Assembly: GCA_035652815.1 (NCBI GenBank)
Contig: DASRDB010000008.1
Coordinates: forward strand, 107,186 to 171,185
Direction of reading: 5' to 3'
Source: DASRDB01 sp035652815
Lineage (GTDB): Bacteria > Chloroflexota > Ktedonobacteria > Ktedonobacterales > Ktedonobacteraceae
Length of the DNA stretch: 64,000 nt
The notes under the pieces were generated by a model. It was not told the DNA's origin and made no database searches. It saw only the letters and a program-made list of their open reading frames with translations. The stretch's first letter is position 1. Each line of letters opens with the position of its first letter. The position numbers were made by a program, and so were the translations under genes. Below are positions 48,413 through 57,375 of this stretch, one piece after another.

Positions 48413-48811
48413 TTAGACGCGACGCCGCTTCGGCGGTCGGCAACCATTGTGCGGAATAGGTGTAACATCAACAATCGAAGTGATAGTTAAGCCAGCCGAC
48501 TGCAAAGCGCGAATGGCGGCCTCGCGACCGGAGCCAGGCCCCTTGACAAAAACGTCGATCTGTCGCAGACCATGATCCATCGCCTTGCGAGCCGCGGAAT
48601 CGGCTGTCATCTGAGCGGCAAAGGGGGTACTCTTGCGCGAACCCTTGAAGCCTTGCGCGCCCGCGCTGCCCCACGAAATCACATTGCCGTTGGGATCAGT
48701 AAGCGTTACTATCGTATTATTAAAAGTAGCCTGAATATGGGCTTGCCCGCGCGGAATCGATTTTCGTTCACGCCGCCTGGGCTTGCCTGTTGTCTTTTTC
48801 TTGTCTGCCAT
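48413..48811 (-). CDS. rpsK: 30S ribosomal protein S11
   Basis: 132 residues. QATFNNTIVTLTDPNGNVIS, SRKSTPFAAQMTADSAARKA and the terminal VTPIPHNGCRPPKRRRV. A basic 20-residue N-terminus (KKKTTGKPRRRERKS) precedes the core. Standard alpha-operon position. Confidence 0.97.
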   Translation of the reverse strand: MADKKKTTGKPRRRERKSIPRGQAHIQATFNNTIVTLTDPNGNVISWGSAGAQGFKGSRKSTPFAAQMTADSAARKAMDHGLRQIDVFVKGPGSGREAAIRALQSAGLTITSIVDVTPIPHNGCRPPKRRRV

Positions 48812-48832
48812 ACCTGCAATTCCTCCCCGGCG

Positions 48833-49216
48833 TTACTTCTTGGCTGTCGCCTTCTTCTTGCCAGCAACTGTTCTCTTTGGACCGCGACGGGTGCGCGCAT
48901 TGGTGCGCGTTCGCTGACCCCGGACGGGGAGGTTACGGCGATGGCGCATGCCACGATAGCAACCAATCTCGATCAGCCGCTTAATGTTCATATCTACTTC
49001 GCGGCGCAGATCACCCTCTACTTTGTATTCGCGGTCGATCAACTCGCGCAGGCGGTTGACCTCTTCTTCCGTTAGATCTCGTACCCGTGTGTCGGGATTA
49101 ACGCGCGCTCGCTCCAGGATTTTACGGCTTGTGGTGGGGCCGATCCCGAAGATGTATGTTAGCGATACCTCTACGCGCTTGTCGCGTGGAATGTCAACGC
49201 CAGCAATTCTAGCCAT
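48833..49216 (-). CDS. rpsM: 30S ribosomal protein S13
   Basis: 127 residues: MARIAGVDIPRDKRVEVSLT, YIFGIGPTTSRKIL, CYRGMRHRRNLPVRGQRTRT and a Lys-rich tail. Contacts tRNAs and the 30S head. ATG with GGAGGAAAG upstream. Confidence 0.97.
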   Translation of the reverse strand: MARIAGVDIPRDKRVEVSLTYIFGIGPTTSRKILERARVNPDTRVRDLTEEEVNRLRELIDREYKVEGDLRREVDMNIKRLIEIGCYRGMRHRRNLPVRGQRTRTNARTRRGPKRTVAGKKKATAKK

Positions 49217-49278
49217 CTTTCCTCCAGCTTGCTTTGAGCCTCGGGGTTCAAGCTCGCTTGAATCCCGACCTTCGCTAT

Positions 49279-49395
49279 TTAGCCCTGCCTCTGTTTATGC
49301 TTTGGGTCTTTACTACAGATAACCATGACAACGCGATTGCGGCGAATGACTTTGCAATGCTCGCAACGCGGTTTCACCGATGCTCGAACTTTCAC
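49279..49395 (-). CDS. rpmJ: 50S ribosomal protein L36
   Basis: 38 residues. GTG start at 49395 preceded by GAGGAGGGCAAAC. Sequence MKVRASVKPRCEHCKVIRRN, then RVVMVICSKDPKHKQRQG, with Cys11, Cys14, Cys27 and His33 giving the zinc ribbon. Too short for a normal ORF cutoff, but it is exactly where rpmJ is expected, between infA and rpsM. Confidence 0.95.
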   Translation of the reverse strand: MKVRASVKPRCEHCKVIRRNRVVMVICSKDPKHKQRQG

Positions 49396-49535
49396 GTTTG
49401 CCCTCCTCGTGTGCCGAAAAAAATCAAAAAGCGGGTAGGGTCAAAGATGAGACGGAACGTGTCTCTAAACTACCTGCCAATCAATCGATGCTGTGCAGAA
49501 GGAGCAGAAAAGAGTGAACGAGAGGGACCGCCACC

Positions 49536-49757
49536 TCACGATTTCACACGCCATGTGATACGACCTCGCGTCAGGTCGTAGGGAGACAAAACAACCCGCA
49601 CTTTATCACCCGGCACAATACGCACAAAATTCATGCGAATGCGACCTGAGAGAACCGCCAGTACCTGGTGGTTCTCGTCAATCTCAACCCGGAACATGGC
49701 ATTGGGGAGGGCTTCAATGACCTTACCCTCTACTTCGATTTCATCCTTCTTTGGCAT
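49536..49757 (-). CDS. infA: Translation initiation factor IF-1
   Basis: 73 residues, OB fold: KVIEALPNAMFRVEIDENHQ, SGRIRMNFVRIVPGDKVRV, LTRGRITWR. ATG with GAAAGGATGCT upstream. Standard spc/alpha border gene between map and rpmJ. Confidence 0.96.
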   Translation of the reverse strand: MPKKDEIEVEGKVIEALPNAMFRVEIDENHQVLAVLSGRIRMNFVRIVPGDKVRVVLSPYDLTRGRITWRVKS

Positions 49758-49944
49758 AGCATCCTTTCTCTACGACGGTCTTTTTTTCTTTCTCTATCTG
49801 GCTGATGATTGCAATTTTTGCCCTCGCCCTCTCCAACTCCCCACCGATAGATAAAATGGTGCAGCAGTTGGTCACTGCTGCAGCCAACTGTGAATTATAA
49901 CACACATATCAATATTTGTCGAGAGGGTATTTCTGGCCCCCTCA

Positions 49945-50712
49945 TCAGGGCAATGTCAGGATTTCCGCGTCTCCTTCGGTGATGGCTACCGTGTGTTCAA
50001 AGTGGGCGGAAAGGCTGCCGTCCACCGTCACCACCGTCCAGCCGTCAGCGAGTTCGCGCGTTTCCTTCGCGCCCATGTTCACCATTGGCTCAATGGCGAT
50101 CACCATGCCGGGACGCAGCACCGGATTGGGATAGCCAGGCTCCACGTAGTTCAGCACGCCCGCCGGGTCCTCGTGCATGCTGCGACCCACGCCGTGTCCG
50201 CCGTAATAGCGAACAACGGAGAATCCGGCGGTCTCTACGTGTCGCTGTACTGACCGTCCAATATCCTGTAAACGGTTGCCAGCGCGGGCAGCCGCGATGC
50301 CCCGGTAAAGGGCTTCTTCCGTCACCTTCAGAAGGCGCTGCGTCTCCGCAGGAATCGCGCCGACCGGTACCGTGATAGCCGAGTCGGCATGCCAGCCATT
50401 GTAGGACGCGGCAAGGTCCAGCGTGATAATATCGCCGTCTTTCAAGACGCGCTTGCCCGGAATACCATGTACGACCTCATCGTTTACAGACGTACAAAGC
50501 GAGGCGGGGTAACGATAGGGGCCATGTCGGTAGCCCAAAGAGCTAGATTTGGCGTTATGTCTCTTCAAGGCCTCTACTGTCAGTTCGTCGATCTCGCCCG
50601 TCGTGATGCCAGGCCGCACAGCCATGCGCAGTTCGGCCAGAATATCCGCGACGATGCGCCCCGTCTCCCGTATATGTTGTATGTCAGCTTTCGATTTTAG
50701 AATGATCGCCAT
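49945..50712 (-). CDS. map: Type I methionine aminopeptidase
   Basis: 255 residues from the ATG at 50712; the open frame runs 13 codons further upstream without support. It removes N-terminal Met from new proteins. Metal ligands are found in TLDLAASYNGWHADSAITV (two Asp), GGHGVGRSMHEDP (His), AIEPMVNMG (Glu) and HTVAITEGDAEIL (Glu). The usual place after adk. The upstream region holds family B copy 3. Confidence 0.96.
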   Translation of the reverse strand: MAIILKSKADIQHIRETGRIVADILAELRMAVRPGITTGEIDELTVEALKRHNAKSSSLGYRHGPYRYPASLCTSVNDEVVHGIPGKRVLKDGDIITLDLAASYNGWHADSAITVPVGAIPAETQRLLKVTEEALYRGIAAARAGNRLQDIGRSVQRHVETAGFSVVRYYGGHGVGRSMHEDPAGVLNYVEPGYPNPVLRPGMVIAIEPMVNMGAKETRELADGWTVVTVDGSLSAHFEHTVAITEGDAEILTLP

Positions 50713-50740
50713 AGTATCCCTTAGATGTATGTGATGCCAG

Positions 50741-50922
50741 GCAGGACGCACTGATGACCTTTGACAACACAGGGAGAATCCTCACCTCATGTCATCCTGA
50801 GCGCAGCGAAGGATCTCCGTTGCCCTGCCAGATCGCGCACCCGGCACGCAGATCCTTCGCTGCGCTCAGGATGACATGCTTAGATAGACCCTCTTTATTT
50901 GTAAAATTTCATCAGCGCGTCC
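50741..50922. repeat. Family B MITE-like element, copy 3
   Basis: The central palindrome (arms 50790-50816 and 50850-50876) is nearly perfect. Outer sequences match copy 2: GATGACCTTTGACAACA, GAATCCTCACCTCATG, and GATAGACCCTCTTTATTT. The ends read GGACGCACTGATGA and CAGCGCGTCCC. It lies between map and adk, splitting the spc operon, so these two genes may need separate transcription or read through it. Confidence 0.8.
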
Positions 50923-50930
50923 CAACCCGG

Positions 50931-51578
50931 TTATGCGCTTTGAATGGCCTTTAGTAAGGCCGCCTGCACCTGGTCGATGCTCTGGTTGCCGTTGATCTCC
51001 TTCAGCTTGCCCTGCCTGCCATAGTAGTCAAGCAGTTGAATAGTTTCGTTGAAGAAGATGTCCAGGCGTCTCTGCACTGCTTCTCCCGTGTCGTCCGAGC
51101 GCTGGTACAATGGGCTGCCATCGATATCGCACACCCCTGGTACTTTTGGGGGGCGCGTATTCACGTTATAGACGTGCTGATTGGCCTTGCAGATATAACG
51201 CCCCGAGAGGCGCTTCAGCAGTTCCTCGCGAGGAACCTGAAGGTAGAGCGCAAGATCAATCTGCTTGTCCACTTTGCGCAAACCGTTATCGAGGGCCTGT
51301 GCCTGGGCAATCGTGCGCGGAAAGCCGTCGAGAATGACGCCAGTTACGCAATCCGGCTCATTCAGGCGACCGAGGACCATCGCCACCGTGATGTCGTCGG
51401 GAACGAGTTCTCCCCGATCCAGGTAGGCTTTGGCTTGCATGCCCAAATCCGTCTGCTCGTCGATCGCTTTGCGAAACAGGTCGCCGCTCGCGACATGAGG
51501 AAATCCAAGTTTCTCAGAGAGAAGATCCGCCTGGGTTCCTTTGCCTGACCCCTGAGCGCCGATCAGGATAATATTCAC
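50931..51578 (-). CDS. adk: Adenylate kinase
   Basis: 215 residues. P-loop GAQGSGKGTQAD, DGFPRTIAQAQAL and the LID domain with YICKANQHVYN and PGVCDIDG, retaining a partial Cys set of the zinc LID (Cys, then Asn or Asp at other sites). Balances AMP, ADP and ATP. In the normal secY-adk-map order. Confidence 0.96.
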   Translation of the reverse strand: MNIILIGAQGSGKGTQADLLSEKLGFPHVASGDLFRKAIDEQTDLGMQAKAYLDRGELVPDDITVAMVLGRLNEPDCVTGVILDGFPRTIAQAQALDNGLRKVDKQIDLALYLQVPREELLKRLSGRYICKANQHVYNVNTRPPKVPGVCDIDGSPLYQRSDDTGEAVQRRLDIFFNETIQLLDYYGRQGKLKEINGNQSIDQVQAALLKAIQSA

Positions 51579-51620
51579 CTTGTTGTACCTCCGGTGGTGT
51601 AAAGCCTCGACTTTGAGACT

Positions 51621-52949
51621 TTACGTGAGGAAGCCCGAATAGTTACGCATGACCATCTGGGCTTCGACCTGTCGAACAGTGTCCAGAACCACCCCTACCA
51701 CAATCAGCAGCGCCGCGCTGCTGAGCAACTGATTGCCACCCACTTTGGCGAAGAAGGGCAGAATGGCCACAACGCCGAGGAAGACGGCTCCTCCCAGGGT
51801 GATGCGATTCAGAATATCGTTCAGGTATTTCCGTGTGGTCTCACCAGGACGATACCCTGGAATATGCGCACCCTGTTTTTGCAGATTTTCAGGAATATTC
51901 TGCTGCTGCCAGATCACATAGGCATAGAAGTACGTAAATGCGACTACCAGGACGAAGTAAATGAGCCAGTACCACCACTGCGTGGTATTAACGATATACG
52001 TTCCCACGAAGTTGGAGAAGCTTGCCAGCCACGAAGTGTTACTCACCGCCAGGTACTGAGAAAGCACTGCCGGAAAGATGAGCATAGATTGCGCGAAGAT
52101 GAGCGGAATCATGCCCGCGCTGTTCACCTGCATGGGAATGTAGGTGCGCTGCGCCGTTCCAACCAGCATACCACGCCCGACCATGCGCTTGGTCGGATAC
52201 TCGATGGGAACACGCCGCTGGCCCTGGTAGACATAGACAATACCGATAATCGTAATCAGGCCAACCAGGCAGAAGATTGCGACGCTGACAATGCTGCCGC
52301 CCGCGCCCGTACTGGCCGTATACCCCTGCTGGATGAAGCCAGGAATACGGCTCACGATACCACCGAAGATGATGATCGAGATGCCGTTACCAATGCCCTT
52401 CTCCGTAATCAGCTCGCCGATCCATACCAGGACCATTGTTCCGGTGGTCAGCGAGAGCAGGATTGCAAAAGACTCCAGCGCGGAACTGGGATCAAACAGG
52501 TTGAAGTTGGTCAACACGCCATACCGCACAAAAATAGCCGCGCTGCCAATGGCCTGCAAGAAGGCCAGCGGAACGGCCACAATGCGAGTAATCTGGCTAA
52601 ACCGCAACCGGCCAGCTTCCCCCTCGCGCATCATATTGTCAAGCGCCGGAATGATCGGCTGCAAAAGCTGCATGACAATCGTAGCGGTGATATAGGGGTA
52701 GACTCCCAACGCCACAATCGAGAACTGCTGCAACGAGCCGCCGGAGAAGACATCCAGCAGACCAAGCAACTGTCCCAGATTCTGGTTGCCGTTCGTCGAG
52801 AACAGGTTATTGAGGGCGACCAGCTCTGTGTGCGTTAAGGGCACAGTGATATGGGCGAGGACACGGAAGACCAGTAACATCGCCAGTGTGAAGAGAATCT
52901 TTTTGCGTAGATCGGGAATGGTCCAGATGCTGCGCAGTCGTTCCCACAT
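51621..52949 (-). CDS. secY: Preprotein translocase subunit SecY
   Basis: 442 residues, ten membrane helices. MWERLRSIWTIPDLRKKILF, then GIYPYITATIVMQLLQPIIP-type element GVYPYITATIVMQLLQPIIP, TEKGIGNGISIIIFGGI and the cytoplasmic loop GQRRVPIEYPTKRMVGRG. Forms the protein-conducting channel with SecE and SecG. ATG with AAAGGAGACTCCC upstream. Confidence 0.97.
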   Translation of the reverse strand: MWERLRSIWTIPDLRKKILFTLAMLLVFRVLAHITVPLTHTELVALNNLFSTNGNQNLGQLLGLLDVFSGGSLQQFSIVALGVYPYITATIVMQLLQPIIPALDNMMREGEAGRLRFSQITRIVAVPLAFLQAIGSAAIFVRYGVLTNFNLFDPSSALESFAILLSLTTGTMVLVWIGELITEKGIGNGISIIIFGGIVSRIPGFIQQGYTASTGAGGSIVSVAIFCLVGLITIIGIVYVYQGQRRVPIEYPTKRMVGRGMLVGTAQRTYIPMQVNSAGMIPLIFAQSMLIFPAVLSQYLAVSNTSWLASFSNFVGTYIVNTTQWWYWLIYFVLVVAFTYFYAYVIWQQQNIPENLQKQGAHIPGYRPGETTRKYLNDILNRITLGGAVFLGVVAILPFFAKVGGNQLLSSAALLIVVGVVLDTVRQVEAQMVMRNYSGFLT

Positions 52950-53002
52950 GGGAGTCTCCTTTCACGAAACAACAAAGACGGTTTGTATTACAGAACGCTC
53001 AA

Positions 53003-53533
53003 TTATGCTTGAGCGTTCTGCTGCGCTTTGTTGTTTTCGTCCTTGCGCCGTTTGGTTTTCTCGTACTCTTTCCTGGGAATGATCTCGATGCTGCCTCCGG
53101 CCTCTTCGATCTTGGCCTTCGCGCTGGCCGTAAACTTATGGGCCTGCACAGTGAGGGCGCGATCAAGAGCGCCATCGCCAAGAATCTTCACCAGCCCTTT
53201 GCTCTCGGCATTGGTAATCAAACCGGACGCGGCGAGTTCGGCGGGTGTGACACGCGAACCGGCCTTGAAGCGTACAAGATCCTCTACATTTACTATAGCA
53301 AAGTCGTCACGGAAACGGGCATTGCTGTTGCCAAGACCGCGCAGGAACGGCAGGCGCTTCGAGAGGCGGGTCTGACCGCCGCTAAAAGCGCGATGGATTT
53401 TTCCACCGGTGCGCGCCTTCTGGCCCTTCGTGCCACGTCCGGCGGTTTTACCCCGCCCGGAGCCGTGTCCGCGACCTACTCTTCTTTCGGGTTTATGCGA
53501 ACCAGGAGCTGGTCGCAAATCAGAAAGCTTCAT
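53003..53533 (-). CDS. rplO: 50S ribosomal protein L15
   Basis: 176 residues: MKLSDLRPAPGSHKPERRVG, RGHGSGRGKTAGRGTKGQKA, FSGGQTRLSKRLPFLRG. About 30 residues longer than E. coli L15, the excess being a charged tail ending KDENNKAQQNAQA. Overlaps rpmD by 4 bp (ATGA). Confidence 0.96.
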   Translation of the reverse strand: MKLSDLRPAPGSHKPERRVGRGHGSGRGKTAGRGTKGQKARTGGKIHRAFSGGQTRLSKRLPFLRGLGNSNARFRDDFAIVNVEDLVRFKAGSRVTPAELAASGLITNAESKGLVKILGDGALDRALTVQAHKFTASAKAKIEEAGGSIEIIPRKEYEKTKRRKDENNKAQQNAQA

Positions 53534-53715
53534 GCGTTTACTTCCTCTACCTGAACAAGGTGTCTCACCTTGCGAATCATACCACGAATGGTGGGCTGAT
53601 CCTCATGTTCAACTGTCTGTTGCAGTTTGCGAAAACCGAGCGCCTGGATGGTTGCCTTCTGATCTTTGGGGTAACCAATAGCGCTTTTTACATATTTCAC
53701 ACGCAATTTTGCCAT
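53530..53715 (-). CDS. rpmD: 50S ribosomal protein L30
   Basis: 61 residues from the ATG at 53715 (AATGGAGAGAAAC upstream): MAKLRVKYVKSAIGYPKDQK, LGFRKLQQTVEHEDQPTIRG, MIRKVRHLVQVEEV. Normal length and order between rpsE and rplO. Confidence 0.95.
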   Translation of the reverse strand: MAKLRVKYVKSAIGYPKDQKATIQALGFRKLQQTVEHEDQPTIRGMIRKVRHLVQVEEVNA

Positions 53716-53784
53716 GTTTCTCTCCATTCGTCGCCTGGAAGCATAGGAACACGCGCTGCGCGTCCTATGCCTGGACGAGACGAC

Positions 53785-54474
53785 TTACGATGTGCGCGGC
53801 TGGCGCGAGCGGCGCTCACCACCACCCCGGCGCTCAGAACTCTGGCCCTCGCCGCGATCTCGCCTGCGCGAGGGGCCCCGACTCTGCTGGGCCTCTTCAT
53901 CGCGAACGGCGCGCGCAACGGCAGCCTGTTCGGCGGCGACGGCGGCAGCGGCAGCCAGGCGTTCAGCCTGCTTTTTACCAACGATCTCGGCAACCGACTT
54001 GCCGCGCAGGACAGCCTCTTCATCGGCGGAACGCAGATCTTGCAGCGCTGCAATACAGGCCTGTAAGACGTTGGCAGGATTGGTGCTGCCAAGCGACTTG
54101 GTCAGAATATCGCGGATACCCGCCGATTCGACGACAGCGCGCACGGCTCCGCCCGCGATCACGCCCGTACCAGGGGCGGCGGGCTTCAGCATCACCTCAG
54201 AAGCGCCGAAACGTTTGTTAATCAGGAAAGGAATGGTGGTTCCAACCAGGGGAACTTCGATCAGGTTCTTCTTGGCGTCTTCGACTCCCTTGCGGATGGC
54301 GTCGGTGTATTCGGCCGCTTTCCCAAGACCGAAGCCCACGTGTCCGTTGCGATCGCCTACGACGACAAGCGCGCGAATGCTAAAGCGACGTCCACCCTTG
54401 ACGACTTTGGCGACGCGGCGTACCTGCACGACGGTCTCTTCCAGGTTGAGTTTTGAAGCATCAATTCTTGGCAT
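53785..54474 (-). CDS. rpsE: 30S ribosomal protein S5 with basic C-terminal extension
   Basis: 229 residues from the ATG at 54474 behind GAGGAGTGAAG. Core LEETVVQVRRVAKVVKGGRR, LVVVGDRNGHVGFGLGKA, GTGVIAGGAVRAVVESAGI and SLGSTNPANVLQA. After about residue 165 a 60-residue tail follows, Ala-rich helical then Arg/Gly/Glu-rich. S5 lies at the mRNA entry site and affects accuracy. Confidence 0.95.
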   Translation of the reverse strand: MPRIDASKLNLEETVVQVRRVAKVVKGGRRFSIRALVVVGDRNGHVGFGLGKAAEYTDAIRKGVEDAKKNLIEVPLVGTTIPFLINKRFGASEVMLKPAAPGTGVIAGGAVRAVVESAGIRDILTKSLGSTNPANVLQACIAALQDLRSADEEAVLRGKSVAEIVGKKQAERLAAAAAVAAEQAAVARAVRDEEAQQSRGPSRRRDRGEGQSSERRGGGERRSRQPRTS

Positions 54475-54489
54475 CTTCACTCCTCGGCC

Positions 54490-55146
54490 TTAAAAATCCA
54501 GACCTACTTCACGAGCGCCCTCTGCTAACGCCGCGACGCGCCCATGATAGGCATAGCCACCGCGATCAAAGACGACCCGATTGATCCCTTTATCTTTAGC
54601 GCGCTGGGCAACCAGCTTGCCAACTTCACGCGCAACAGCAACTTTATGGTTGTTCGAGATAGCCGCAAGCGCCTCGACCGGAGTTTTCTTCGGCCCTTTC
54701 TGCGCGGTTGGCAACTGCGTCTTCACCTGGGCAGGCTTGTTGCCGCCTTTGCCCTGCTGACCCTTTTGCTGCTGGCCCTTCTGCTGCTGGGCGGGCGCTT
54801 TCTCGGCCTTCGCGCTCTTGCCCTTTTTGGTGGGCAGAGCCTCGGCCGCCATCTCCACTACATTAGAGACGGTGTCGGCTACGGTACCGGCAACCGCTTG
54901 CGCCACGTCGCCTGCTTTTTCCAGCAAGGACTCATCTTTGCTGGTTTTGAACTCGCGCAGGCTCTCTTCCAGGGAAGAGGCAGAGACCAGGGTTCGACCG
55001 GTTGTATCATCGATAACTTGCGCGTAGATATGTGTATCGCTGCGGAAAACGCACAGGCGCGGACGCTGGGGCGTTCCCGAGACGCGATAGCGCATCCGCC
55101 GGTGTCGCTGCTGGCGCGCCTGATTTGCATGAAATTTCTTAATCAT
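54490..55146 (-). CDS. rplR: 50S ribosomal protein L18 with about 100-residue internal insertion
   Basis: 218 residues against the usual 115-125. N-terminal L18 (RRMRYRVSGTPQRPRLCVFR, THIYAQVIDDTTGRTLVSAS) and C-terminal L18 (AREVGKLVAQRAKDKGIN, FDRGGYAYHGRVAALAEGAR) are intact. Between them, about residues 57-165, lies an insertion: an Ala/Val-rich amphipathic helix followed by a Lys/Gln/Gly-rich segment with KGQQQKGQQGKGG repeats. L18 binds 5S rRNA. Overlaps rplF by 4 bp. Confidence 0.94.
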   Translation of the reverse strand: MIKKFHANQARQQRHRRMRYRVSGTPQRPRLCVFRSDTHIYAQVIDDTTGRTLVSASSLEESLREFKTSKDESLLEKAGDVAQAVAGTVADTVSNVVEMAAEALPTKKGKSAKAEKAPAQQQKGQQQKGQQGKGGNKPAQVKTQLPTAQKGPKKTPVEALAAISNNHKVAVAREVGKLVAQRAKDKGINRVVFDRGGYAYHGRVAALAEGAREVGLDF

Positions 55147-55718
55147 TTCTTCTTACCACCGCCTTTTCCGGCTTTACCGGCCTTGCGACGAATCGCCTCA
55201 CCCGCGTAGCGAATGCCTTTGCCCTTGTACGGCTCAGGCTTGCGAATCCGGCGGATCTGGGCGGCGATTTCGCCAACCCGCTGTTTGTCGATACCGCTGA
55301 CGCTGATGCGCGTGGCTTTGGTCGCCGGATCAACGCCCTCGACATTGAGCGTAATACCATCAGGTGGCTGCACCTCGACGGGGTGGGAGTACCCAACCAG
55401 CAACACCAGGTTGTTCCCCGCCTTCACAGCGCGGTATCCTACTCCATGAATTTCCAGTTGTTTGGTAAAACCTTTGGTCACACCCTCGACCATATTGTTC
55501 AACAGGGTGCGATAGAGGCCATGCATGGCTTTATGCTTTTTGCTATCTGATGGACGAGTCACCTTGAGTTGACCATCTTCAAGCTGTAAGGTCAGCTCAG
55601 GGTTGATCTGATAGCTCAGTTCGCCCTTCGGGCCTTTGACCGTCACCAGATTCTCTTCGTTCCAGGTCACCTGCACCTTTGGCGGCACAGGGATTGGAGT
55701 TCGTCCAATACGAGACAT
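55143..55718 (-). CDS. rplF: 50S ribosomal protein L6
   Basis: 191 residues from the ATG at 55718 (AGGAGGGAACATAC upstream); the frame goes 15 codons further up into rpsH and is not used. SRIGRTPIPVPPKVQVTWN, HGLYRTLLNNMVEGVTKGF, RKPEPYKGKGIRYAGE. Ends in a Lys/Gly tail. Confidence 0.96.
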   Translation of the reverse strand: MSRIGRTPIPVPPKVQVTWNEENLVTVKGPKGELSYQINPELTLQLEDGQLKVTRPSDSKKHKAMHGLYRTLLNNMVEGVTKGFTKQLEIHGVGYRAVKAGNNLVLLVGYSHPVEVQPPDGITLNVEGVDPATKATRISVSGIDKQRVGEIAAQIRRIRKPEPYKGKGIRYAGEAIRRKAGKAGKGGGKKK

Positions 55719-55734
55719 GTATGTTCCCTCCTGC

Positions 55735-56130
55735 CTACCAGACGTAGCAGACGACTTCGCCACCCAGACCCTGAAGGTAAGCGCGATGGCCCGTCATCAG
55801 TCCCTTAGGCGTTGAAAGAATAGCAATTCCCAGTCCACCACGGACGCGGGGGATTGCAGCCCGTTTTGTGTAGACGCGCAGACCGGGCTTGCTCACGCGC
55901 TTGAGTTGCGTGATGACCGGGCGCTTGTCTACATAGCGCAGCGTCAGGCGAATCGACCCTTGTGGCGTATCCTTGACGACCTCGATATCCCTGATGTAGC
56001 CCTCTTCCTTCAGGATTTTGGCGATGGCCAGCTTCATTTTCGAGGCCGGGATTACTACCTTTGTGTGCCGCGCTCTGGCCGCGTTGCGAATACGAGTCAA
56101 CATATCCGCGATCGGATCAGTCATATTCAT
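55735..56130 (-). CDS. rpsH: 30S ribosomal protein S8
   Basis: 131 residues: TDPIADMLTRIRNAARARHT, ILKEEGYIRDIEV, GGLGIAILSTPKGLMTGHRA. A 16S central-domain binder that in E. coli represses spc translation. ATG after GGAGGATGATGTTTC. Confidence 0.97.
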   Translation of the reverse strand: MNMTDPIADMLTRIRNAARARHTKVVIPASKMKLAIAKILKEEGYIRDIEVVKDTPQGSIRLTLRYVDKRPVITQLKRVSKPGLRVYTKRAAIPRVRGGLGIAILSTPKGLMTGHRAYLQGLGGEVVCYVW

Positions 56131-56147
56131 GAAACATCATCCTCCGA

Positions 56148-56333
56148 TTACCAGCTCGACTTTGTGACGCCAGGCAGCTCGCCGCGTAACGCACGTTCGC
56201 GGAAGCAGATACGGCACAGACCAAACTTACGCATATAGGCACGAGGCCGCCCACAGACTTTGCAGCGATTGTGCTGTCGCACTTTGAATCTTGGCTTGCG
56301 CTGCGATTTCACAATCATTGATATTTTTGCCAT
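56148..56333 (-). CDS. rpsN: 30S ribosomal protein S14 (zinc type)
   Basis: 61 residues with CKVCGRPRAYMRKFGLCRIC, the C-x2-C-x12-C-x2-C zinc set of the short S14 class. Normal place between rplE and rpsH. Confidence 0.96.
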   Translation of the reverse strand: MAKISMIVKSQRKPRFKVRQHNRCKVCGRPRAYMRKFGLCRICFRERALRGELPGVTKSSW

Positions 56334-56347
56334 TCCACTCTCCAGCG

Positions 56348-56890
56348 TTATTTCTTAAAGGGCATGCCCATCAATCCGAGCAGACGCCGCCCCTCTTCGT
56401 CAGTGCGAGCCGTTGTCACAATACTGATTTCCATGCCGCGCACTTTATCAACTTTGTCGTAATCAATTTCTGGAAAGACCAGTTGCTCGCGCAGGCCAAG
56501 CGTATAGTTGCCGCGCCCATCGAAGGCTTCCGGCGAAACGCCCTGGAAGTCACGCAGGCGAGGCAGCGCAACGTTCATCAACTTGTCCAGGAACTGGTAC
56601 ATACGCTCGCCGCGCAGCGTCACCATACAACCGATCTGCATACCTTCACGCAATTTGAAGGCGGCGACGGAACGCTTTGCGCGGGTAATGACGGGGCGCT
56701 GGCCGGTAATTGCCGCCAGGTCTGAGACCGCAGCATCCATCGCTTTCGCGTTCTGGATGGCCTCGCCCATACCAATATTGACGACCACTTTGTTAATCGT
56801 CGGGACCTGCATCGGGTTCTTGTAGTTAAACTCCTTTTGCAGGGCAGGCACGACTTCTTTCTGATATTTATCTTTCAGTCTGGATGCCAT
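56348..56890 (-). CDS. rplE: 50S ribosomal protein L5
   Basis: 180 residues: YKNPMQVPTINKVVVNIGMG, ITGQRPVITRAKRSVAAFKL, GRGNYTLGLREQLVFPEIDY. Binds 5S rRNA with L18. 2 bp behind rplX. Confidence 0.97.
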   Translation of the reverse strand: MASRLKDKYQKEVVPALQKEFNYKNPMQVPTINKVVVNIGMGEAIQNAKAMDAAVSDLAAITGQRPVITRAKRSVAAFKLREGMQIGCMVTLRGERMYQFLDKLMNVALPRLRDFQGVSPEAFDGRGNYTLGLREQLVFPEIDYDKVDKVRGMEISIVTTARTDEEGRRLLGLMGMPFKK

Positions 56891-56892
56891 GT

Positions 56893-57282
56893 TTAACTAC
56901 TCCTCGTCCGGTCCTCAATAACCTTGTGACATTTCTTGCAGACGCGCACGACCCGCACTTTCTGATCCGGCCCCAGCGGGCGGCGGTCATGCGCGACACG
57001 AGTGGGCTGTCCGCACTCAGTACAAATGAGCATGGTGTTGGAGACGTGGATGGGCATCGCTTTTTCGATGATACCACCCTGGCGAGTCTGTCCCTGCGGG
57101 CGCACGTGTTTCTTCGCGATGTTCAGACCCTCAACAATCACCTTGTTGACCTGGGGCAGCGCCCGCGACACTGTTCCCTGCTTTCCCCTATCCTTGCCTG
57201 TCAGGATCAAGACGGTGTCACCCTTCTTGATATTCATTTTCGCAAGGTGGAGAGGCTTTTTTTCTTTCTGTTTAATTGCCAT
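56893..57282 (-). CDS. rplX: 50S ribosomal protein L24
   Basis: 129 residues: MNIKKGDTVLILTGKDRGKQ, GTVSRALPQVNKVIVEGLNI, GGIIEKAMPIHVSNTMLIC. The C-terminal part carries CTECGQPTRVAHDRR and VCKKCHKVI, a possible extra zinc ribbon of two CxxC pairs. Assembly-initiator protein. Confidence 0.95.
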   Translation of the reverse strand: MAIKQKEKKPLHLAKMNIKKGDTVLILTGKDRGKQGTVSRALPQVNKVIVEGLNIAKKHVRPQGQTRQGGIIEKAMPIHVSNTMLICTECGQPTRVAHDRRPLGPDQKVRVVRVCKKCHKVIEDRTRSS

Positions 57283-57375
57283 CTTCTTCCTCTACAGTTT
57301 GCCGTTTGTCTTTGTCGCACTCGCGGAACGACAAACGTCAACGCAAACTTCAAAACCAACCTGTTCCCGCGCCCC

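Noticed and set aside
51864..52838. Plus-strand ORF of 324 codons
   Set aside because: Antisense to secY; very His/Asn/Arg-rich and without domain features.
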